A stretch of 64,000 nt of DNA from Isoetes taiwanensis (lineage: Eukaryota; Streptophyta; Lycopodiopsida; Isoetales; Isoetaceae), in NCBI GenBank assembly GCA_021234155.1, contig JAJEKV010000067.1, positions 4,087,279-4,151,278 of the forward strand, in the 5' to 3' direction. A model generated the notes under the pieces. It did not search any database, was not told the origin of the DNA, and was given only the letters and a program-made list of their open reading frames with translations. A program made the translations under genes and the position numbers. Shown here one piece after another: positions 1 to 10,975 of the stretch; within the stretch, counting starts at the first letter, position 1, and every line of letters starts with the position of its first letter.

Positions 1-145
1 TGTAGTTCGAACATAAATATTGCCATAGACCAATTTAATGACTACTTGTGCAAATAATATAACCATGCAAAATGAGATGCATCCGATACTAAGAATCATC
101 ATCCATATGCGAAACATGTCACAATTCTTTGATAGCAAATTTAGT

Positions 146-535
146 GGTTCATAAACCAGCATTCTAACAATATAATGGTAGGAACCTGATTTAATTGTAC
201 TCCATCATCCGAATCTTCATCTATATCAGAGTCAGCAACCACCTCCACATTATTATCGGGTATACCCACTGATTTGGAGACATTCCCACATGGATTCAAA
301 CCGGCATTCGAACTTGGATTCAAACTTGATTCGGACTTGGGATGAACTTTGTAATACCAGCATCACTTTTGGCCCTATTAGGATCCAACCCATTGGCTTT
401 GCACAATTCAATCAATTGTGCCTTAGTAGGCTGAGGATTATTGTGCTCTAAGCCATTCCTTCTGAGGAACTCAATAAGTTTAGCCCTGGTTTGCCCCTTA
501 TTGCACGCACCCTCTGGTCGGCCAGCCTTACTCAT
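146..535 (-). pseudogene. AT-hook exon, left copy, frameshifted
   Basis: The protein starts MSKAGRPEG and has a GRP core like an AT-hook, which binds the minor groove of AT-rich DNA. Two similar segments follow, each of the form L-I-E-[FL]-x-x-x-x-G-L; the second resembles the start of a SAP motif. Relative to the copy at 8,990-9,385, the frame breaks near 320-330 in the S-L-N-P repeat. The acidic DSDIDEDSDD tail continues in another frame to 141. The break involves CAG-type sites, so it may be a sequence error. The likely end of the exon is the AAATCAG|GTTCC junction. Confidence 0.55.
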
Positions 536-1244
536 GTCTCAGGTGTAATTTGAGGAATACGAACATATTAAATAGCCCAGGGTTTAACCCGAATTCAACT
601 CCAACCAAGCTTAATCTGCTATAAGTTAAAATTACAAGAAGTTTAAGGAAAAAGTTCCTAACTGTTTACCTGTCTTGATCAATCCGACCTGTCCTGTAGA
701 TCATTTGCATGCAACAGACTGTCGCAGGGACACGCCATCCCTAATCAGTTAGGGATCCGTCAACAAAAGGCAGATCAGAGCAGCTGTAGACAATGCCCTT
801 CATTAGGGTTTGTTAACATTTTAGGGTTGGCTTACGATTTGGTCGTTCCTAGCTGGAAATGTTAGGAATAAAAAATAATTTAACCTTGGACGTAATTGAG
901 ACAATAGCCACTAAATTAAAAAAAGTGCTATCCACATGTTAATATACCATTATGCCCTTATATCTAGGGCCAAAATTCATAACAAAACCATAACAGCATA
1001 CTTCCCATTTTCTCTAGTGATTGAAAACATGTCTACCCCAAGCAATTTTTACCACCATTAGGCAGAAATATCTTAAATTTTAAACCATCAATAACATGCC
1101 CATGAAAACCAGGGTATATGATTCGAACTCAAAGCATTGTAGAATGATTTGATAAATAATTCAGTAATTATTTAAATGTTAGGGAGAGAAAACTAACCTT
1201 TACATAGAATTACTGTCACATCCAGGACCAATACCATTACTGTT
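536..1244 (-). other. Leader of the element upstream of the AT-hook exon
   Basis: No coding potential seen. The stretch matches 9,386-10,089 and holds a conserved GTTAGGGATCCGTCAACAAA segment near 748-767. Confidence 0.4.
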
Positions 1245-1790
1245 TAATCTATGGGTTAACCTATTATTTCAAGAGAACAAGTTAATGATAACAACATGTT
1301 TGCAATGTCCAAAACCCTAAATATACAATGATCATCTTATCTTAAACCATTGTTGGTTAATGTTTGGGTAAACAAGTTAATGACACCAACATGTTAACAT
1401 ATGTTAACACATGTTGATGTTATACCTGTAAATGCTTGGGCCATAGAGATACCCTGATCCCCTTATCTTATCAAGGCAATTTCGCTTATTTGGTCAAGGC
1501 CATTGTTGGATATGTATGAAAAAATTCAAACAATTGTTGGTTAATGCCTGGGTTAACAAGTTAATGATAATAACATGTTGCAATGTCCAAAGCCCTAGAG
1601 TTACAATGATCCTCTTATCATATCTAGGCAAATTAGCCTATTTGGTCAAGGCCATTATTGGATATGTATGAAAAGACTTAAAATATTGTTGGTTAATGCT
1701 TGGGTTAACCAATTTCAAGAGAACAAGTTAGTGACCACAATATGTTACAATGTCCAGAGTCCCAGAGATACAATGATCCCCTTATCTTAA
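1245..1790. repeat. Degenerate tandem repeat in the element leader, left copy
   Basis: Blocks of roughly 160-190 bases recur. Each contains a GTTGGTTAATGCTTGGGTTAAC-like start, then AACAAGTTAATGATAACAAC, ATGTT(T)GCAATGTCCA and ACAATGATC..CTTATC. It lies upstream of the AT-hook exon on the minus strand, so it could carry promoter elements; that role is inference. Confidence 0.6.
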
Positions 1791-1942
1791 ACCATGTACC
1801 CCCAACATATTAATTTACCTGTCCTATACAGGTCCATGTAATTTGTCCATAGACCACCATTGATACTTAGAACATAAAACAAACGATTATAGGATAGGAA
1901 TTAATCCATAGAGGGAACTAATGCTAATGAATAGAGTAAAAT

Positions 1943-1946
<4 letters not shown>

Positions 1947-2037
<91 letters not shown>
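1947..2037. repeat. (TA)n tract at the element boundary, left
   Basis: About 45 uninterrupted TA dinucleotides sit immediately before CCCTGCCTCCTACC. The same tract occurs at the same place one unit away, and shorter TA-rich tracts occupy the equivalent place in the 3.4-kb units. Confidence 0.9.
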
Positions 2038-2041
<4 letters not shown>

Positions 2042-2123
2042 GCCTCCTACCGGAAGGCAGATAAGGTCCCATTTGTTAGCAAAAAAGGATTGGAGGATCC
2101 CTTTGCTAGCAAAGGGACCCTCC
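2038..2123. other. Element end: conserved motif plus near-perfect hairpin
   Basis: CCCTGCCTCCTACCGG is followed by AAGGTCCCATTT and then by a 32-base palindrome at 2,092-2,123, with 16-base arms (GGAGGATCCCTTTGCT) and one mismatch. The layout CCTxCCTCCTACCG...AAGGTCCxATTT...hairpin recurs at the ends of the 3.4-kb units, although the hairpin sequence differs. Confidence 0.7.
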
Positions 2124-2514
2124 TGCCAACTAAAAAAATGTCCTTAAGGGACTATTATAAACACAAAGAGTTAGTTGAGGCCATAAGGAATTGTGTCAAA
2201 TATTGTGTCAAATATTGAATTTATAAAATTATATGAAATGGCTAAGGAAAATAGTGATAATATATACCCAATAATTTTGGATCCAAAATCATTAAAAAAG
2301 GAAAAAAGTATATACCGATTTTATTCTGAGTCCAAAATAATTAGCAGCAGAGCTATTCCCCTAGGTATGTACTGATTAACAGCAGAGCTACTCTTCTAGG
2401 CATGTCATAATTAGAGTAGTCAAATCATAAATTCTGTGCTTAAATACTTTATGGTGTTTCCCGGCCGGAGCCACACTTCCATATTCCAGTCGATAGTCAT
2501 TCCATATTCCCAGC

Positions 2515-3414
2515 TATGGCGACAGTATTTCTCGTAGATGTCAAGTTCGGTCATCTACTGGTGGGCTAAAGTTTTTGCTGATTCATAATATCTTAGGATG
2601 CTACATGGATCAGATTTCAGTTGCTAACACAATCAAGCTTTTTCAGGAAGCCGAAGGGGTGATACTTGCCAAAGATCAATACATTGTAGGCATAGGCCCA
2701 AATCGAAAGGAGTATTCTATTTATATAGCATCTGTGGGTGGGCGAACTTTCTTCACTGAAGGCTGGGAGTCCTTTTTGCAAGGAAATAACATGGTGGAAG
2801 GAACTGCAGTTTTATGCAGTATATCAGACAATGGAACTCGCATAACAGCACAGATATGTGATGGAAATTACCGTGTGACACCAATAGGCAACTGGCAACT
2901 TGGAAACTCCAGTCATAGTGCGCCACCAAAAAATCGGCGTGGTACTAGTGATCGGCATGGTGTTAAAGATCCACCCAAATACAATGATCTTGATTCATCG
3001 GACGATGATACTTCAGATGAGGATGAACCCCCAACCCAGAAACCTTTTCGAGTCGCTCTACTCAGAGCAAACATAAATAGAGGCACTGTAAGTTTATGTT
3101 CTTTTACTCCAAGCATTATTATAAGGTTCTTTAACATTCTTTATTGTCTGTTTGATTAGGTACTTGAGAATGAGAACAAGTGGCGTAGTCCACCTAAGGG
3201 CTACACTGTAGTCATCACACTGGACACAGGAATCGGAAGAGCTCATTTGTCGGCAAAAAGAGGAGCGAAAAGCGCCTAGGTGATGGGCTGGACTGGTTTT
3301 AAGAAGCTTTATGGTTTAAGCCTTGGAGACATTCTTGAGTTTTCTTATAATGGTAACAAGCTTGAATGGAACATGAAGATTTTGAAAGGTCTTTGCCTTT
3401 ACCTGAGGAGTTAG
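2515..3414 (+). pseudogene. Two-B3-domain DNA-binding gene within the element, left copy
   Basis: The main exon starts at the ATG at 2,605 (M-D-Q-I-S) or upstream at 2,515 (M-A-T-V-F-L) if a small intron is removed. It carries a B3-type segment F-F-T-E-G-W-E-S-F-L-Q-G-N-N-M-V-E-G-T, matching the family pattern GW..F...N.L..GD. An acidic linker (D-S-S-D-D-D-T-S-D-E-D) follows. A 72-base GT-AG intron (3,088-3,159, donor GGCACT|GTAAGT, acceptor TTGATTAG|GTACTT) keeps the frame. Exon 2 has a second B3-like segment (G-W-T-G-F-K-K-L-Y-G-L-S-L-G-D-I-L-E-F-S-Y). A shift near 3,275-3,290 separates the halves of that domain and coincides with copy-specific scrambling. It converges on the RT gene. The function in the element is unknown; sequence-specific DNA binding is inferred. 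Confidence 0.65.
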
Positions 3415-3926
3415 GTGAAACCGGTTTAACTTCGTCATTTACATCAAAAATGGAGTATGAACTTTAGTAATATAATGTATAGTTACCATATAGTAAGATT
3501 TTTTGTCTATGTGCCAATTAACTGTAACAATTGGCTTCAAAATTATGTTGTCCTTACCAACTTTATATCTAAATATGTATGTTGCCTTGCAACAATACTT
3601 TCACTTAATCCAAATTTCAAAGGCATAGCTTTTATCAATTGTATTAAATAAGGTTGTTTCGATATCTTAAGTCCATACGGTTTGTATCGAGAATATAAAA
3701 ATACAGTCTGGAACAATAACAAGAGTATTTATTTATCTCGGTAGGGTCCAACCCTAACATAAAGACTGCATCGGATATCATTAAAATATAGTGCAAACAA
3801 TGCCAATAGAATTTATTACTATCGAGAGGGGTTAAAACCTAAAGATAAAGATGAAGATGGGGTTTTACGTAGTTGGGATCCCTTGCCAAAAACTTTATAT
3901 TAACTTGAAATTATTCAACTCAAAGA

Positions 3927-5540
3927 TCAATGTCTTGATATCATATTTAAGTCCTGAAACTCTTCCTTATTCAAAACTTTGAGTACCTTATGCCAAACAT
4001 CATTTTTACCAAAACCTTTGCTGACAAAGCAATTAATGAGGTCCACTAGATCTGCAGCAGCTCTTATAGGATTATTATGAACATAAAGAATAGGTTGGAC
4101 CTGTGATATGATCACATTGCAAGCCATAATATATGGTCTCCGGCTACTAGCATGAATAAATCTTGAAGCCACAAATGGTAACTTATTTCTCTTATCGAAT
4201 CTGTATATATTATATATACCAGCATGGTGCGCAGTTATTTCAATAGACATGTTAAGAAAATCCACCTTAGTGCCAACAGATGTTGCTCGGTCAGTGTATG
4301 TGGTTTCATCCTTAATAATAAGATGATCCAAGTCATAAATGCTTGGGCTGCAGTCATTGTTGTCTAAACATAGAAACTTTCTGATAAATGGATTATTGAT
4401 ACTCAATAAATCATCAATGTATCTATATGTAAACTTGAAGGCAGCTGCCTCAACTAGTTTACCACCAGAAATAAGTTTGCAGATAAACTTCAGCTCATAC
4501 GCAGCCAGATACAAGTTGCACCAGCCAGGGCTGGAAGCAAAACCCATTGGGATACCCTTGACCTGTTTGAATACTCCATTATGCATTACTAGGAAACAAT
4601 TATTTAATAGCCAGTTATTCAATTGAATAAACAGTGATTTATCCATCTTTTTCCATATTCTACTTTCAGGAGCTGTTTTCTTCCATTCCATTGTGATCTT
4701 TCCATCTGCTAAGATTTTATACCACATGTTAAAACTAGAGCGTCCTTTCTTTTTGAAATTCCAGGCCATACTGATAATATTTTCCATAACACTGCAAATA
4801 CCATGTTCACCATTCAGTGGTATGTTTTCATAACATTTGGTTATATCCGCGACAAACACACTTTGCTTATTTTGGCGGTAGATTACAAACAACATCATAA
4901 GTGGAATTGACAATCCAAAATTTGCTTTGATATTATCCTTTTGAAAGATATTAGGCTGCCTTTGCATTTTTAAGTGACAAATATTGGGCCATATATCCAA
5001 TATGAGATTAAGACCACCTTGCCACAATTGAGGCGGAATAGAGAAGATTGTTTCATGTGCATTGGTGATCCACCAGTACTCAAACTTATGTGCTTTGAAA
5101 ATCCCCTTAAGGTAAGGGAATTGAGTGCTAAAAAATGTGTTCATCTCCAAGAAGATTTTCAATATCTCTTCGAATCTGTAATATAAGATCTTCCCTAACA
5201 ATTGGGCAATTCTTGAAATCATTACTTCTTAGTCTATTATCTGCCTCATTTCTAATATGAAATGGACATATAAAGACCGGGTTATTAGCTGCTTTGTCTA
5301 CCCGGAGACATATATGTTGCTGATCAACCATTCCATATTTCGACTCTTGCATCATCCATAATTAAGAATTTTTTCCCGGATTTAATATTAGTATCAACAA
5401 AGATCTTGGCAAGCTGCTCAACACCTTTAAAAATATCGATCTTGCATTGTTCAATGATAAGATCATCATATTCCATAAGAGAAAATCAGTGCACTTGAAA
5501 GAATTGTTCAATAGTAGTCCCCATTTCAGACAAATATTCT
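3927..5540 (-). pseudogene. Reverse transcriptase, left copy, frameshifted
   Basis: This is the same RT as at 12,741-14,339. The core from motif A (V-A-D-I-T-K-C-Y-E-N-I-P) through motif C (Y-R-Y-I-D-D) to the thumb is intact in the 431-residue frame ending at 3,927. The N-terminal third is broken near 4,865-4,960, 5,105 and 5,320-5,350. At each break the right copy has a CAG or CTG where this copy has a short scramble, for example GGCAGGTAG against GGCGGTAG. The breaks may therefore be sequencing artefacts. All catalytic aspartates are present. Confidence 0.85.
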
Positions 5541-5973
5541 TCAATGGTAAAAGGATGGTCGGGGGATAAAATTAAGACCAAAAGCAAACCCAGGTTCCTT
5601 AATCCTTTGGAGTGGATAATATTCAAGTCGATGAAATGCGAATGTGACCAATTCTTGGATCAATAAATTTCTGTAGTCTTGGAATATTACAAACACACTG
5701 AGGCTGTTCAGTACTAGTAAAGACAATTTTGGGTTTATAGAAGATATCCTTAAGATTATTTGTATATCTCCATCCAAAAACTGTGTTTTCCCAAATATCA
5801 TTCCCTATATTTCCCAAAACTTTGTTTAGGACATTTTTGAAAACACTGGTATATGCAATCTTGTCAACAGCTTTAGAAAAATATGTTAAATGTACATATT
5901 TTCTGCTAGTTTTTTCCTTGATGACTTGTAATTTAAGTCTACCATCAACTCTGCGACACAAAATTCTTCTTTT
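5541..5973 (-). pseudogene. Pre-RT region of the retroelement protein
   Basis: After the intron the frame reads R-R-V-D-G-R-L, then F-G-W-R-Y, F-Y-K-P-K-I-V, a Cys pair C-V-C, and F-I-D-P-R-I-G-H-I. From memory, a similar pre-RT segment (F-x-W-x-Y, C-x-C, GH[VI]) occurs just upstream of the RT core in uncharacterised RT proteins of invertebrate genomes. The frame then shifts around 5,640-5,650 into the frame leading to the RT. The equivalent region is missing from the truncated right copy. Confidence 0.5.
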
Positions 5974-6132
5974 CTGTTAAGTCACAGAAAAGTATTTCAG
6001 ATATTATATTTGAAAAATGGGGATAAAACCCATATGTATTAGGCATAAAAGCCTGAGTTACATGCTATGCATGCCGCGATGAAATCATACAAAAAGCATA
6101 CTAAGTCCGAGGATAAGGTAAGGCAAAAATAC
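5974..6132 (-). other. Short intron in the retroelement RT gene
   Basis: The donor GAG|GTATTT and acceptor TTAACAG|AAAAG bracket 159 bases. The coding frame ends in K-D-E-R before it and resumes with K-R-R-I-L-C-R after it. Retained introns are known in Penelope-like elements and unusual in most other retroelements. Confidence 0.5.
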
Positions 6133-7036
6133 CTCTCATCCTTAAAACTAATATTTGTAGCGGTAGATGTACACATAATGACATTTTTCATGAGCTTGGG
6201 TGGCCTTATGATTCCTGTGAATCGTAAAAGTTTGTCTTGGTGGTTTCTCTTTTTAGCTTGGGCATACCCAAAGCTGTTATTGTCATGCAAGTGATCTAGT
6301 AAAAACTTTTTTTCTTTGATAGTTTTTTCAATGATATCAACCATTCTGTGATTGCCAAATTCCTGTTTGAAATTGGTATTGCTATTTTCAGCAAGCTTAT
6401 GAGTCATCTTAAACATGAGTTCACGAACCTTTAGATAGCCAATGTATGCCAGCACTACCTTTTTGATTGGGTGAAAGCTAACCATCTGCACATGAAAGCA
6501 AATCTCATTTGTACTACCTGCTCAGGCCATACTTTCTCCAAGTGGTTGAACATAAACCATACAATATGGTCAAACCATATGATGTTATCTGGACATTTCT
6601 CATCAGTAACCTGTTCACAATTGCACTTGAAGTAAGGACAGAAAGTTCTCCAAATACGTTTAAGATAAAAAGTCGATTCTCCTTTCATCAGTCTTGGCCA
6701 TATGGCCCTTTTGTCCAATGTAAAGGCGTTACCAATTAGACATTTCTTTTCAAGAAGTTCAATCTTGAATGGCAGTTCAATAGTGATTTTTCTGATATGT
6801 TTGTTGAAAGCCATAGCATCTTTTTCACTTTGGATACTTCCTCTGGAGTTAACCAGAGCCAACATTATGAATGAGTCCTTACTAATAGGAGCGATTCATA
6901 AGATTTTTGCTTTTCCAAAGGATTTCTTTGGAATTGATCTCCATGCATTTCAATATTTACTGTTTGACATAATTGGAAAGTCGCCCGCAGTTGAACAGTT
7001 AAGCTCCTTAAAGTTTGTACTTGTCCAATTCCTCCC
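6133..7036 (-). pseudogene. Middle region of the retroelement protein, frame interrupted
   Basis: Two overlapping frames (6,865-6,455 and 6,491-6,133) together read as one protein region. It has a Cys-rich segment (F-C-P-Y-F-K-C-N-C-E) about 80 residues into the first frame, then a basic stretch (A-K-K-R-N-H-Q-D-K). It ends at S-F-K-D-E-R followed by a good donor (GATGAGAG|GTATTTT). Stops before 6,865 interrupt continuity with the preceding exon. The function is unknown. Its position upstream of an RT and the Cys cluster suggest nucleic-acid binding, which is inference. Confidence 0.45.
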
Positions 7037-7657
7037 TTAACTTATCCTCGGTAGAACTTTCAGCGATAGTATCGAGCGAGGTGTAACCAAATGGTTATTA
7101 TCCAAATCATCGATATCAAAAAGACAATTATTCAAAGATACTTCCACCTCATCAATTTTATCTTCAATAATCTGAGCAGCTTTACCAATAGGGGTGTAAG
7201 TGTACCTCAGTGAATTCTGTTTTTCCAAGGCAGTTAACCCTTTGATGAAGGCTAGTAAGTCATGCATATCCTTACTATCAGCATTAATGTGAGCACTAGG
7301 TAGTGCTTTGTAAGTATCAATAATCAGATCATGACATTTCCCATAATCAGCATCTTTGAATTTTGAAACCAGTCCCAGCATATTATTAAAGCCAAGAAAA
7401 AGAACTGCAGATAGCTCACCTTCAGCCAGTGTGCTTTCCTTACATATCAGTAGATTATGTACCTCAGAAAGCCTAATGCATGACATAACAGCTTGTACTG
7501 CCTTGTTAGGAGCCATAATACCAGCAGTAGCATAACCCAACTTAGCAAACTCGGGGAGCCATTCGGGCCTTCCCTCAACATGATTCTGGTGATTAGTTTG
7601 CAGAATATGATCAGACTGATTACCACATCCAGCAGAATACTTGTGATTGTTTGCTTC
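7037..7657 (-). CDS. N-terminal domain exon of the retroelement protein
   Basis: The open frame begins after a plausible acceptor (CTTATAG|GAAGC) rather than at a methionine. The first part is Asn/His-rich, followed by W-L-P-E-F-A-K-L-G-Y and then P-N-K-A-V-Q, L-S-A-V-L-F-L-G-F and a conserved C..-L-I-I-D segment. The family is not one I recognise. The same block, in the same order (W-I-P-E-L-x-K-L-G-F, P-S-K-A-V-Q, L-S-A-I-A-Y-L-G-F, C-N-I-I-D), is encoded by the tail exon of every 3.4-kb tandem unit, so it is an element-specific module conserved between two related elements. The frame shifts near 7,085. Confidence 0.6.
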   Translation of the reverse strand, partial: EANNHKYSAGCGNQSDHILQTNHQNHVEGRPEWLPEFAKLGYATAGIMAPNKAVQAVMSCIRLSEVHNLLICKESTLAEGELSAVLFLGFNNMLGLVSKFKDADYGKCHDLIIDTYKALPSAHINADSKDMHDLLAFIKGLTALEKQNSLRYTYTPIGKAAQIIEDKIDEVEVSLNNCLFDIDDLDNNHLVTPRSILSLKVLPRIS

Positions 7658-8989
7658 CTATAAGCAAAATTAAAATAATAAGTCCAACCTATAAGTCAAC
7701 TGAAAAATTACAGAAAACCTATAGAAAGTCTATAGTAAGTCTATAGTAGGTCTATAGTAGGTCCCAAGGAACTCTAAAGCCCACACCGGTAAAACCAGTG
7801 ATCCAAAGTGGGGTAATATATAAACCAGCCTAGCCGAAACCTTAAGTTACAACCAGACATCCAAGAAGCCCTAGACTAACTAATTAGGACAACTGGATTT
7901 ATTGGATCCTAAACAGGAAAGCCTTAGAGATCATGGGACCATCATAAAATACCTTAAAACTGTGATGTAAAAATACAACTCAGATTATCCTAACCCAGTA
8001 AAAATGATTTATGTATTAATTGTAACAAAACCATGTCACAGCAATGCTGAGTTTATTTAAAATACACTCATAAAGCAAGTCTTAAAAAAAATAGGCTAAG
8101 CAAATGAAACTAAGTTAAGTTGTAACATTCAAACATATAGTAGACAGCTAAATGAATAAACCATTTTATTTCAGAGTAAAACAAAATGTTATTATGCTTT
8201 ATCAATAAAAGCAATCAATAAGGCATAAAAATGCTTTAATAGTAACAGCATAATAATTCTGCAATGTATAACATGAGTCAACAAAAGCTTAAGAAATGTA
8301 CCCTGATATTATCCCAGCTCGAATCCATATTAGCACAGTAATAAGAGTAAAATCTTACCAGTAGTATTGATTAAACAAAAGGAATAAGTAGTTCATTTAA
8401 TCCAAAAGCATTCTTCAAGCACCCATGCACAAAGCAAAATGCAGGAGAAGAGAGCTCGGTTACCTGCAGCAAATAGCATTAATTAGCCAAAAGAGGGTAA
8501 AAAACACTAATGCTAACAGGTAAGCAATGAACTCTCTTGGCATTTCTGCCCTTTACCCGCTGATTTAAAGGAGATATTCACAATTTACATATAGACAAAA
8601 GTTACTGAGGTTAGCAGCACATTCAACTGAAAATAACTAAAATCTGCAGACATAAACTAGGAACAATGTTACATTAGATGATAGAAACAATCTGCTGAGA
8701 GAACATTGGATCAAGGCTAATTTTAGAGAAGATCAGGTGAAATAAACCTACATCAATGTTAGAAGGGAGCAGCAGCACTAAACCAAGCACCTAGTCATTT
8801 AGGATAATTATACTTTATCCAGTATCTAATGTCTAAAAAATTACAGACATGTAGTTCGAACATAAATATTGCCATAGACCAATTTAATGACTACTTGTGC
8901 AAATAATATAACCATGCAAAATGAGATGCATCTGATACTAAGAATCATCATCCATATGCCAGAACATGTCACAATTGCTGATAGCAAAT
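7658..8989 (-). other. Probable intron or non-coding stretch between the first two element exons
   Basis: AT-rich sequence with no long frame on the minus strand. It contains a short tandem repeat of GTCTATAGTAG near 7,720-7,763. Near 8,455-8,530 the GTTACCTGCAG, AATTAGCCAAAA and AGGTAAGCAA segments match in order the stretch at about 16,272-16,345 of the 3.4-kb units. This shows common descent of the two elements outside the coding exons. Confidence 0.45.
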
Positions 8990-9385
8990 TTAGTGGTTCA
9001 TAAACCAGCATTCTAACAATATAATGGTAGGAACCTGATTTAATTGTACTCCATCATCCGAATCTTCATCTATATCAGAGTCAGCAACCACCTCCACATT
9101 ATTATCGGGTATACCCACTGATTTGGAGACATTCCCACATGGATTCAAACTGGCATTCAGACTTGGATTCAAACTTGGATTCAGACTTGGGATGAACTTT
9201 GTAATACCAGCATCACTTTTGGCCCTATTAGGATCCAACCCATTGGCTTTGCACAATTCAATCAATTGTGCCTTAGTAGGCTGAGGATTATTGTGCTCTA
9301 AGCCATTCCTTCTGAGGAACTCAATAAGTTTAGCCCTGGTTTGCCCCTTATTGCACGCACCCTCTGGTCGGCCAGCCTTACTCAT
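8990..9385 (-). CDS. AT-hook / SAP-like first exon of the retroelement gene
   Basis: This is an open frame of 131 codons beginning at an ATG. Residues 4-8 (AGRPE) form a short AT-hook-like core. Residues about 18-30 and 38-52 are two related helical segments, the second resembling the N-terminal half of a SAP DNA-binding motif. Four S-L-N-x repeats follow (residues about 67-83), then an acidic stretch near 103-112. A plausible 5' splice site (AAATCAG|GTTCC) lies about 25 codons before the in-frame stop, so the last residues are probably intronic. It lies upstream of the N-terminal domain exon and probably forms the DNA-binding start of the element's protein. The AT-hook call rests on a short motif; the exon assignment is inferred from the tandem-array units, which have the same arrangement. 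Confidence 0.55.
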   Translation of the reverse strand: MSKAGRPEGACNKGQTRAKLIEFLRRNGLEHNNPQPTKAQLIELCKANGLDPNRAKSDAGITKFIPSLNPSLNPSLNASLNPCGNVSKSVGIPDNNVEVVADSDIDEDSDDGVQLNQVPTIILLECWFMNH

Positions 9386-10089
9386 GTCTCAGGTGTAATT
9401 TGAGGAATACGAACATATTAAATAGCCCAGGGTTTAACCCGAATTCAACTCCAACCAAGCTTAATCTGCTATAAGTTAAAATTACAAAGTTTAAGGAAAA
9501 AGTTCCTAGCTTGTTTACTGTCTTGATCAATCCGACACATCACGTAGATCATTTGCATGCAACAATTTGTCGCGGGGACCGCCATCCCTAATCGAGTTAG
9601 GGATCCGTCAACAAAAGGCGGTCGGGGCGGTAGTAGACAATGCCCTTCATTAGGGTTTGTTAACATTTTAGGGTTGGCTTACGATTTGGTGGATTCCTAG
9701 CTGGAAATGTTAGGAATAAAAAATAATTTAACCTTGGACGTAATTGAGACAATAGCCACTAAATTAAAAAAAGTGCTACCCACATGTTAATATACCATTA
9801 TGCCCTTATATCTAGGGCCAAAATTCATAACAAAACCATAACAGCATACTTCCCATTTTCTCTAGTGATTGAAAACATGTCTACCCCAAGCAATTTTACC
9901 ACCATTAGGGCAAAATATCTTAAATTTTAAACCATCAATAACATGCCCATGAAAACCAGGGTATATGATTCGAACTCAAAGCATTGTAGAATGATTTGAT
10001 AAATAATTCAGTAATTATTTAAATGTTAGGGAGAGAAAACTAACCTTTACATAGAATTACTGTCACATCCAGGACCAATACCATTACTG

Positions 10090-10640
10090 TTTAATCTATG
10101 GGTTAACCTATTATTTCAAGAGAACAAGTTAATGATAACAACATGTTTGCAATGTCCAAAACCCTAAATATACAATGATCATCTTATCTTAAACCATTGT
10201 TGGTTAATGTTTGGGTAAACAAGTTAATGACACCAACATGTTAACATATGTTAACACATGTTGATGTTATACCTGTAAATGCTTGGGCCATAGAGATACC
10301 CTGATCCCCTTATCTTATCAAGGCAATTTAAACTTATTTGGTCAAGGCCATTGTTGGATATGTATGAAAAAATTCAAACAATTGTTGGTTAATGCCTGGG
10401 TTAACAAGTTAATGATAATAACATGTTGCAATGTCCAAAGCCCTAGAGTTACAATGATCCTCTTATCATATCTAGGCAAATTAGCCTATTTGGTCAAGGC
10501 CATTATTGGATATGTATGAAAAGACTTAAAATATTGTTGGTTAATGCTTGGGTTAACCAATTTCAAGAGAACAAGTTAGTGACCACAATATGTTACAATG
10601 TCCAGAGTCCCAGAGATACAATGATCCCCTATCTTAAACC
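10090..10640. repeat. Degenerate tandem repeat in the element leader, right copy
   Basis: Same blocks as 1,245-1,790, almost identical, upstream of the AT-hook exon at 8,990-9,385. Confidence 0.6.
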
Positions 10641-10790
10641 ATGTACCCCAACATATTAATTTACCTGTCCTATACAGGTCCATGTAATTTGTCCATAGAC
10701 CACCATTGATACTTAGAACATAAAAACAACAGGATTATAGGATAGGAATTAATCCATAGAGGGAACTAATGCTAATGAATAGAGTAAAAT

Positions 10791-10975
<185 letters not shown>

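Larger units (their letters stand above)
1..2037 (-). mobile_element. 5' part of the next tandem unit of the element (cut by window edge)
   Basis: This stretch matches 8,850-10,889 almost base for base and contains the AT-hook exon, the leader and a (TA)n tract. It continues beyond the left edge. Differences from the other copy sit mostly at CAG or CTG sites, for example near 705-780 against 9,560-9,635. Confidence 0.85.

Noticed and set aside
1887-2072. Reading frame with repeated I-Y residues over the TA tract
   Set aside because: It is only translation of the (TA)n microsatellite. The same applies at 10,769-10,999.
2575-3159. Start of the B3 gene at the first non-ATG codon of the frame
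   Set aside because: The frame is open there only from an alternative codon; ATGs at 2,605 or 2,515 are more plausible in a eukaryote.
4339-4626. Plus-strand frame of 95 codons inside the RT
   Set aside because: It is an antisense shadow of the RT; both copies have it because the RT is conserved.
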